Source: Chloroflexota bacterium (GTDB taxonomy: Bacteria; Chloroflexota; Limnocylindria; QHBO01). From it: a DNA stretch of 9,047 nucleotides. Positions 1 to 5,093 of this stretch are shown here, in pieces. The stretch's first letter is position 1, and every line of letters starts with the position of its first letter. The notes below the pieces were generated by a model, which ran no database searches, had not been told where the DNA came from, and worked only from the letters and a program-made list of their open reading frames with translations. Position numbers and translations under genes: made by a program. Where the stretch lies: NCBI GenBank assembly GCA_005879815.1, contig VBKA01000081.1, forward strand, positions 1 to 9,047. Reading direction: 5' to 3'.

Positions 1-199
1 CGCCGACCCGCCGGGCTCCTTCCGCGAGGCGAAGCAGCAAGCGGTCGAGCGCTTCGAGCGCCAGTTCATCCACGAGGCCCTGGCGCGCCATCACGGCAAC
101 ATCTCCAAAGCCGCGGAGGACATGGGCATGTACCGCCAGCACCTCCAGCTGAAGCTGGCGGAGTACGGCATCGACGCGGCGGCGTACCGGGAGCGCTGA
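1..199 (+). CDS. Sigma-54-dependent response regulator (NtrC family), C-terminal fragment
   Basis: The reading frame is open from base 2 to the TGA at 197-199 and gives 65 residues; the rest of the gene lies left of the window. The tail carries a Fis-type helix-turn-helix. The first helix lies in the stretch FERQFIHEALARHHGN, followed by ISKAAEDMGMYRQHLQLKL as the turn and recognition helix, then a short AEYGID tail. Fis-type DNA-binding domains of this kind end NtrC-family activators, which bind enhancer-like sites and drive sigma-54 promoters through an AAA+ domain. That domain and any receiver domain are out of view, so it could equally be an orphan AAA+ activator without a phospho-receiver. 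It converges on the short methyltransferase remnant to its right. Nothing visible ties it to the cytochrome genes. Confidence 0.85.
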   Translation, partial: ADPPGSFREAKQQAVERFERQFIHEALARHHGNISKAAEDMGMYRQHLQLKLAEYGIDAAAYRER

Positions 200-210
200 G
201 TCAGCTCAGC
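195..210. terminator. Hairpin over two convergent stop codons
   Basis: GCTGAG, loop TCAG, CTCAGC: a perfect 6-bp stem with a 4-base loop. The left arm contains the TGA of the sigma-54 regulator and the right arm the TGA of the minus-strand methyltransferase remnant. No T-rich tract follows on either side, so intrinsic termination is only possible. It may simply be a compact end structure between converging genes. Confidence 0.35.
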
Positions 211-346
211 TCGGGCGCGGCACGAGCATCGGCACGGCGCGGCGGTACTCCCGGTAGGCGTCGTCGAAGGTCTCGAGCATCATCTCCTCCTCGGAGCGGA
301 TGTGGACCTCAGTTTCGCAGACGACGACGGCCGGGGCGAGCACTGC
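206..346 (-). pseudogene. C-terminal remnant of an isoprenylcysteine methyltransferase-like protein
   Basis: The minus-strand frame ending at the TGA at 208-206 encodes a tail with IRSEEEMMLETFDDAYREYR followed by RAVPMLVPRPS. This matches the end of the ICMT / phospholipid-methyltransferase-like membrane family, in which a hydrophobic helix is followed by E-E-x2-L-x3-F-G-x2-Y-x2-Y-x3-V-P-x-L-x-P. The preceding VLAPAVVV would be the end of the last membrane helix. Upstream of about base 346 the frame turns Arg/Pro-rich and loses resemblance. The catalytic, SAM-binding part (normally more than 100 residues) is absent, and only 85 bases separate the remnant from the end of the porin gene. No start codon or ribosome site fits. 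I read it as the leftover 3' end of a deleted gene; a chimeric assembly join is the alternative. Confidence 0.6.
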
Positions 347-431
347 ACGGGGACCATGACGGCGGGTGCGCCATCGAGATGCCCCTCGCGCACCCTCTCT
401 GCGCGGGCGAGAACCTGCCGGCGGCGCTGGT

Positions 432-1916
432 TCAGAACGCGACCGTTGACTCGAGGTAAGCGTAGTTCGCCTCGCGCCCCGCAAACGACTGGTGGATGAC
501 GTCACCGCCGAAGACGTGGCCGTAGTAGGCGTAGAACGTGAGCAGGTCGATCGGCTTCCAGGTGAAGGCAATGTCGACTAGATAGCCGATCTGGTGCGCG
601 CCCTTGGCCGGGACACCCGAGAAGCCGAAGAAGTCGTCCTTGGTGGCCCCTCCGCCCGAGTAGAGGAAGTCCTTCCCCTCCACCACGCGCAGCCAGTGGA
701 AGTCGCTGCGCACGCCGAGCGATCGGCACGGCTGCAGCAACAGCTGCGCGAACGTGTCCTGGTTGTTCATCATGTTGTAGAAGGGGAACTGGGCGTACTG
801 ACGACCGGTCGGCAGCATCTGGAAGAACGTCTCGTGGACGTCGTCCTTCGGATCCGGGTCGCCCGAGCCACGGAAGAAGCCCAGCCGCGCCCACGGCCGC
901 GCCCACAGCCCGGTGAGCTGATACCCCGCTTCGAGGGCATAGGCCCATGCGCGCTGGTCGAGCGCCTGCCAGGCGCCGAGCTGGCCCGCTGCCCAGCCAA
1001 GCACGTCGGCCTTGCCGGGGCCGAGGGCCGCCACGTGGGCCGCGTTCGCACCGATCGTGTGGAGGCGCAGGTCACCCGTGTCGGCCTTGCGGGCGTTGTC
1101 GGGACGGTTGTCGAACACGATGGGCCCGCGGTGGTCGGAGTAGTAGATCCAGAAGAGCCGCGCGTCACTCGAGGGGAAGCGCGGCGAGTCCTTCACTGTC
1201 GCCGACAGGCCGCCCAGCTGGATGCCCTCGATTGGCCGCCCCGCGCTGATCTCGAACCCGCCCGAGGTCGGCTGGAAGCCGAAGCCGCTCACGTTGAGCC
1301 AGTCCGTGTCCCAATGGACCTGTCCCCCGTCGTAGCTCCGACCGATGTGGGTATAGTCGTAGGCCCCAATCAGGCGCTCGGCGACGCGCTGCTGCTTGAG
1401 CCACTGGAGGTTCGGGTCGCGCGCCGGCGCCTCCAGCCCGTCACGCCACAGCTGGCGCCCGACAACGATCCCCGCGCCCCTCACGCCGAAGAGGTCCTCC
1501 GCGCGCACCCAGCCCTGGCGCAGCCAGCCCTGCTCCTGGAAGCTGCGCTTCGTGTTGTCCAAGTAGGCTTTGCCCGGGGCACCCGGCGGGGCGCCCACCG
1601 GGACGTCGTCGAGCACGGTGTGCTGGAACTGCAGGAACGCTTCCCACGACTCACGCCGCACGCGGACCCCGGCCTGGAAGCGGTTCGCGAGGAAGTTGTA
1701 GCGGGAGTTCGGAGTCGTGGAGGTCGGCTTCGGCGCGAAGTAGTCGACGATTTCGCCGCGCAGCCGGTCACTCGCCTCGAGCGTCCAGCGCGTGTCCCAT
1801 GGGCCCTCCACCGACGTCGCCGGTCGCTCCGGCGGCCACCAGCCAGCACGCGCGTGCGCCTCAGAAAGGGCTAGCGCGAGCGTCCCGACGAGAACCGCGC
1901 CTCGACGCCTTGCCAT
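432..1916 (-). CDS. Alginate-export-family outer-membrane beta-barrel (AlgE-like porin)
   Basis: The product has 494 residues and probably forms a monomeric outer-membrane barrel passing small or anionic substrates; the cargo cannot be read from sequence. The start is the ATG at 1916-1914, preceded by a strong GGAGGAG site 6 bases upstream; the frame stays open for 110 more codons upstream but that part looks non-coding. Residues 1-24 form a signal peptide (MARRRG, hydrophobic LVGTLALAL, cleavage near AHARA). The mature part alternates short aromatic strands with Asp/Gly turns, as in the Alginate_exp family: RWTLEASDRLRGEIVDYF near residue 43, then RVRRESWEAFLQFQHTVLDD and GAGIVVGRQLWRDGLEAPARD. 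It ends in ...YAYLESTVAF; a C-terminal Phe is the usual BAM recognition signal. Members of this family are widespread and most are not alginate exporters. The gene is divergent from the Crp/Fnr-type regulator and may share its control region. Confidence 0.8.
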   Translation of the reverse strand: MARRRGAVLVGTLALALSEAHARAGWWPPERPATSVEGPWDTRWTLEASDRLRGEIVDYFAPKPTSTTPNSRYNFLANRFQAGVRVRRESWEAFLQFQHTVLDDVPVGAPPGAPGKAYLDNTKRSFQEQGWLRQGWVRAEDLFGVRGAGIVVGRQLWRDGLEAPARDPNLQWLKQQRVAERLIGAYDYTHIGRSYDGGQVHWDTDWLNVSGFGFQPTSGGFEISAGRPIEGIQLGGLSATVKDSPRFPSSDARLFWIYYSDHRGPIVFDNRPDNARKADTGDLRLHTIGANAAHVAALGPGKADVLGWAAGQLGAWQALDQRAWAYALEAGYQLTGLWARPWARLGFFRGSGDPDPKDDVHETFFQMLPTGRQYAQFPFYNMMNNQDTFAQLLLQPCRSLGVRSDFHWLRVVEGKDFLYSGGGATKDDFFGFSGVPAKGAHQIGYLVDIAFTWKPIDLLTFYAYYGHVFGGDVIHQSFAGREANYAYLESTVAF

Positions 1917-1930
1917 CGCGTACTCCTCCA

Positions 1931-1946
1931 ATACGCGGCCGCGTAT
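1931..1946. promoter_or_regulatory. 16-bp perfect palindrome in the porin leader
   Basis: ATACGCGGCCGCGTAT is self-complementary over 16 bases with no spacer. It ends immediately upstream of the GGAGGAG ribosome site of the porin gene, so it lies in the untranslated leader. As DNA it could be an operator for a dimeric repressor. In RNA it could fold only weakly because it has no loop. The binding protein is unknown. Confidence 0.4.
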
Positions 1947-2002
1947 CACGCTTCGATGTTCAACTGAAGTCCTTCTCCCTAGCGTACAAAGGGGGGCCTT
2001 CC

Positions 2003-2020
2003 TCATGCTCGCAAGCATGA
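2003..2020. promoter_or_regulatory. Dyad TCATGCT-N4-AGCATGA, candidate operator
   Basis: A perfect 7-bp inverted repeat with the 4-base spacer CGCA lies between the divergent porin and Crp/Fnr-type genes. The geometry (two 5- to 7-bp arms, 4- to 6-base spacer) suits a Crp/Fnr-type dimer. The arms do not match the Crp (TGTGA) or Fnr (TTGAT) consensus. Its centre lies about 95 bases upstream of the porin start codon. Autoregulation or control of the porin by the adjacent regulator is an inference from position only. Confidence 0.4.
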
Positions 2021-2277
2021 CCAGTCCCCTTCCCCGAAGAGTTCGGCGGGGGTCGTGTCCGCGGGGCAGGCTCCGAACGCCGCCCCGCCCGGGCCCTAGC
2101 CGCCTCCGTGCAGACCTCGGAGCTGATGAGGCGCGCGGCAGAGAACGGTCCCCGACGGCAGGGCGCTCCCTGGCTGCGACGCCGGGGGGGCGAGGGCGCG
2201 GCCCAGTCCCCAGCGGATCGAGCGAGCCAACCGCGGCGAGCCGCAAAGGCAGCCGTCGGCGCGAGCCGTGGTGACCG
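2021..2277. other. Intergenic stretch without a recognisable gene
   Basis: This lies between the porin dyad and the regulator's candidate promoter. Open frames exist on both strands but translate into Arg/Pro/Ser-rich text with no family resemblance, typical of GC-rich non-coding DNA. A 7-bp inverted repeat (GCGGGGC at 2061-2067, GCCCCGC at 2082-2088) is present, but such GC-only repeats arise easily at this base composition. I see no RNA gene. Confidence 0.5.
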
Positions 2278-2308
2278 TTGACGTCTCCCGGGCACTTCGT
2301 GCAATAAC
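2278..2308 (+). promoter_or_regulatory. Possible sigma-70 promoter of the regulator operon
   Basis: TTGACG (2278-2283) matches five of six -35 positions, and AATAAC (2303-2308) matches four of six -10 positions. They are separated by 19 bases, two more than ideal. Transcription would begin near 2315, about 60 bases before the ATG at 2378. No better pair is seen in this intergenic region. The small palindrome GCACTTCGTGC lies in the spacer (2292-2302) and might be an operator. Confidence 0.3.
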
Positions 2309-2377
2309 GTGCCGCCCCGCCCCGCGCTCGGTGGCGGCGTCATCGGGTACGGGCCGAACACAGCGTCAGGGTCGGAC

Positions 2378-3064
2378 ATGAAGGAACTCGCGCAAGTTCC
2401 CATCTTCCGGCGGGCCGGCGCCGGAGAGCTCCAAGAGCTCGGCAGCATCGCAAAGCGAGAGAGCTTCAGGCCGAGCACGGTAGTGTTCTTTCAGGGGAAT
2501 CGAGCCGACAAGCTCTACGTGATCCTCTCCGGCGCGGCCAAGGTGTACCGGCAGGCGGACGACGGGAAACAGAAGATCATCGGCACATTGGGGCCCGGCG
2601 ACATCTTCGGCGAGCTCACCCTGCTCGACGGCCGCGAGCGCTCGGCGACGGTCGAGACAATCGAACAGACGGAGATGCTGTCGATCGCCCACCGCGACTT
2701 CCACGCCGTCGCCACCAAGAATCCGGCGATCCTGTGGCGCGTGATGGAGGTGCTGTGCGAGCGCATTCGCGGGCTGAACGAGGAAACGCTCAGCCTCGCC
2801 TTCGAGGAGGTCCCCTACCGCATCGTGCACTTGCTCAACGAGCTCGTCGAAAAGCACGGCAAGCCCGGAGCCGACGGCCGCATCGTCGTCAAGACGACCC
2901 CCGACGACATCGGCAAGATGGTGGGGGCGGACCGCCAGGAGAGCAACCGGGTGCTCAAGATGCTGAGCAAGCGCGGTCTGGTCAAGCTCGACTTCGATGA
3001 GGTCATCATCCCCGACGCCCAAGCGCTGAAACGCGCCCTGGAGTACGCTCACGAATGGTTCTAG
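2378..3064 (+). CDS. Crp/Fnr-family transcriptional regulator
   Basis: A 228-residue cytoplasmic activator or repressor of the usual family length. Residues about 5-115 form a cyclic-nucleotide-binding beta-roll, with a phosphate-binding cassette at 74-93 (GDIFGELTLLDGRERSATVE) that keeps the E-L and R-S-A residues seen in cAMP-binding members. A dimerisation helix follows (about 112-140). The winged helix-turn-helix lies at about 173-206 (TTPDDIGKMVG, then ADRQESNRVLKMLSKRGL). The only cysteine is C127, so an Fnr-type iron-sulphur cluster is excluded, and there is no heme signature. Ligand: a cyclic nucleotide is plausible, but unliganded or other small-molecule sensing is possible. The ATG at 2378 was chosen because family similarity begins at MKELAQVPIF; 23 extra upstream codons look non-coding. 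The ribosome site is weak. Twenty-five bases separate it from the next gene, suggesting co-transcription. Confidence 0.9.
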   Translation: MKELAQVPIFRRAGAGELQELGSIAKRESFRPSTVVFFQGNRADKLYVILSGAAKVYRQADDGKQKIIGTLGPGDIFGELTLLDGRERSATVETIEQTEMLSIAHRDFHAVATKNPAILWRVMEVLCERIRGLNEETLSLAFEEVPYRIVHLLNELVEKHGKPGADGRIVVKTTPDDIGKMVGADRQESNRVLKMLSKRGLVKLDFDEVIIPDAQALKRALEYAHEWF

Positions 3065-3089
3065 CGCGAGGTCGCAGCGTGGCGGCCGG

Positions 3090-4313
3090 GTGACAAGGTC
3101 GGCTGGCCGGCGGGCTCGCCTCCACGCTGCTCTCGCGTTGTTGCTCGCCCCGAGCAGCGCCTCGGCGCACGAGCGCTTCATCAAGCACCGACTCAAGGTG
3201 CCGCTGCACGACGAGTTCTTCCTCCAGGGGCCGGGTCCGATGGGCATCCATCCCGACCTCATGCGCATCGCCACCACCGTCTTCGTCATCTTGGTGGCGT
3301 TCATGCTCCTCTGGTATTTACGCCAGCCGCTCGAGGAGATCGTCCAGCGGCGCATCGTGCGTCAGCTCGGCGCCCCGGCGCAGCGGATCGTGCACCAGCT
3401 CGCCACCTTCCTCACCGACAAGCCGGTGCGTGCCAAATGGTTCCAGGTGCTCCGCGAGTGGTGCGTCATCCTGTTCCTGCGCAGCCCCGGCCTGGTGCTG
3501 ATGTACTCGGCCACCAACGACTCGCTGGTGATGCCGAGCTACCCCCTCGACCCCGCCTCCTCCGAGATCTTCAAGTTCATCCAGGTGGGCTTGGCCATTT
3601 TGATCCTCACGCAGACGGCGCTGCCGCTGTGCGGGGCGATGATCTTCGGCACCTGGATCTACCTCTTCCGCTGGGGCTGGATGGTCGCGGTCGACGCCAT
3701 GCCCGTGCTGACGGTCGCGGTCGTCTACGTCACCTCGCCCTGGCAGTCGCACAAGCTGGCCATCACCGACATCAATGAGAAGCAGATGCGCTGGGTGCGG
3801 ATCACCCTCGGGATCGGCTTCTTCGCGCTCGGCTGGCTGAAGCTCTACAACCACGACCTCACGGCGGGCGTCGCCGACAACTTCCCCAGCGTGATGAACG
3901 ACCCGATGGTGACGCTGCTGAAGGCGGGCACGAGCCCCGATTTGCCGCGCGAGACCTGGGTGGCGGCCTTCGGCATGGCCGAGGTCATGTGCGGGTTCCT
4001 GGTGACGGTCGGCGTCTTCAGTCGTGTCTGGACGCTCATCATGACCTTCGTGTTCACCAAGCTCATGCTGGTGGATTTCGGCTGGCACGAGATCCCGCAC
4101 ATCTATCCGATCGCGGCGATGCTCGCGGTGACGACCTCCAACAAGCTCACGAGCGAGTTCGATCGCATCGAGCGCCTCGAGGAGCGGCTCGGGCGCAGCG
4201 GCAAGTCGTTCAGGCAGGCGCTCACGATCCTGGGAGCCTCCGTGGTCGTCGCTTTCCTCGTGGTCTTCCCGATGCTGTACGCCACGACCTTCCTCGATCG
4301 GTCGAGGCTCTAG
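3090..4313 (+). CDS. Polytopic membrane protein with DoxX-like domain
   Basis: A 407-residue inner-membrane protein beginning at GTG 3090 with a poor ribosome site, as expected for a gene translated behind its neighbour. Residues 1-26 resemble a cleavable signal peptide (twin-Arg basic start, LHAALALLLA, then ASA), so HERFIKHRLKVPLHDEFF would be the mature extracytoplasmic N-terminus. Hydrophobic segments lie near 58-77, 124-141, 163-193, 197-216, 236-253, 290-328, 335-349 and 377-400. The part from about 234 to 350 resembles DoxX: RITLGIGFFALGWLKLY, then AAFGMAEVMCGFLVTVGVFSR followed by membrane helices. Known DoxX/DoxD relatives include a thiosulphate:quinone oxidoreductase subunit and redox-stress proteins. 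The N-terminal half (residues 27-230) has no family I recognise. The product is much longer than simple DoxX proteins (about 130-180 residues). Function is not established; a role in membrane redox or ion handling with the CGGC protein downstream is inferred. Confidence 0.7.
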   Translation: MTRSAGRRARLHAALALLLAPSSASAHERFIKHRLKVPLHDEFFLQGPGPMGIHPDLMRIATTVFVILVAFMLLWYLRQPLEEIVQRRIVRQLGAPAQRIVHQLATFLTDKPVRAKWFQVLREWCVILFLRSPGLVLMYSATNDSLVMPSYPLDPASSEIFKFIQVGLAILILTQTALPLCGAMIFGTWIYLFRWGWMVAVDAMPVLTVAVVYVTSPWQSHKLAITDINEKQMRWVRITLGIGFFALGWLKLYNHDLTAGVADNFPSVMNDPMVTLLKAGTSPDLPRETWVAAFGMAEVMCGFLVTVGVFSRVWTLIMTFVFTKLMLVDFGWHEIPHIYPIAAMLAVTTSNKLTSEFDRIERLEERLGRSGKSFRQALTILGASVVVAFLVVFPMLYATTFLDRSRL

Positions 4314-4328
4314 ACCGAGGCCCGGTGC

Positions 4329-5030
4329 GTGACCTTCGCCTCTTTCCGCCAGATCGTGATCCTGATCGCGCTCACGGCCGGGCTGCTGTTCGGGATCGAC
4401 CGCGTGAAGAATCCGCACCGCGCGGCGGTTCCTGGCGAGCCCATGGCAGCGTCGGTCGCGACCGGCAAGCCGACGATCCGCCTGTGGCTCAACGACCTGA
4501 GCTGCGGTGGGTGCCTCAGCGGGCTCGAGAAAGCGCTGTCCGCAGTGCCCTGGCTCGGAACGCCGAAGGTGCTCGAGAAGGTGCCGACGATTGAGCAGGC
4601 GGAGCAGACGCCGGGCGCCGTCAACGAACAGCGGCAGCAGGTGGTCGTGGAGATCGAGGTTCCGGAGAAGAACCTCAGAGATGTCGATTTCGTCGCCGTG
4701 CTCGCCGCGCTGCGCAAGGCCGGCTTCGCGGCCGCGCAGATGGAGTTTTCCGGGCTGTCGCACTATGGGCTCGAGGCGGACCTGGCGCCCATGTGCTCCC
4801 CGGCCTGCGCGGAAGGCACGCGCGAAGCGATGGATGACCTCGTGCGCGCAAGCAAGCCGAAGGGCTGGTTCCGCTGGCTCGACAGCTACCGCGTCGACGC
4901 CGTCAACGACGCGCTCGTCATCTATCCGAGGATGGGCGCGACCGTCGACGTAATGGAAGTCCTCGGCGCGATCAACTCCATCGGGTTCGAGGCCAGCGCG
5001 CTCACCGTGCACGTGCATGGCGCCAAATAG
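4329..5030 (+). CDS. Membrane-anchored HMA-like CGGC protein
   Basis: A 233-residue protein starting at GTG 4329, 15 bases after the DoxX-like gene, with GAGG about 9 bases upstream; the two are almost certainly co-transcribed. Residues 6-22 (FRQIVILIALTAGLLFG) are a single uncleaved N-terminal membrane anchor, so the rest probably faces the periplasm. Residues about 48-138 look like a ferredoxin-fold heavy-metal-associated domain: TIRLWLNDLSCGGCLSGLEKAL with the CxxC pair C59/C62, then QVVVEIEVPE and VLAALRKAGFAA. A second, similar fold at about 185-231 (YRVDAVNDALVIYP, VMEVLGAINSIGFEA, LTVHVHG) lacks the CxxC. A CSPAC motif (C156, C160) lies between them. The layout recalls MerP-type or Cu-chaperone proteins beside a membrane transporter, but the loop between strands (about residues 76-104) is long. 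It binds metal or acts in thiol redox; which cannot be decided. Confidence 0.65.
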   Translation: MTFASFRQIVILIALTAGLLFGIDRVKNPHRAAVPGEPMAASVATGKPTIRLWLNDLSCGGCLSGLEKALSAVPWLGTPKVLEKVPTIEQAEQTPGAVNEQRQQVVVEIEVPEKNLRDVDFVAVLAALRKAGFAAAQMEFSGLSHYGLEADLAPMCSPACAEGTREAMDDLVRASKPKGWFRWLDSYRVDAVNDALVIYPRMGATVDVMEVLGAINSIGFEASALTVHVHGAK

Positions 5031-5080
5031 GCACTGCGCGCGCCGTCTACACGAGCCATCTTCGCGACCGATCGTGTTCC

Positions 5081-5093
5081 AAGCCCCGGGCTT
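5081..5093. terminator. Short hairpin at the end of convergent genes
   Basis: AAGCC-CCG-GGCTT is a compact inverted repeat in the 62-base gap between the CGGC protein gene and the di-heme oxidoreductase gene, and it touches the latter's TAA. Neither side has a run of Ts longer than three. It is a weak candidate for a shared terminator; nothing better is seen between 5031 and 5092. Confidence 0.25.

Noticed and set aside
594..1874. A 426-codon open frame on the plus strand
   Set aside because: It is antisense to the porin gene; its composition (Arg, Val, Glu, Pro) is that of a codon-bias shadow, and it has no ribosome site or recognisable domain.
1996..2040. Possible sigma-54 promoter for the porin (GG...GC near the dyad)
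   Set aside because: The GG and GC pairs are 8 bases apart rather than the required 10, so the -24/-12 geometry fails.
1917..2246. 110-codon upstream extension of the porin frame
   Set aside because: The extension is low-complexity Arg/Pro/Gly text. The ATG at 1916 has a strong ribosome site and is followed at once by a signal peptide.
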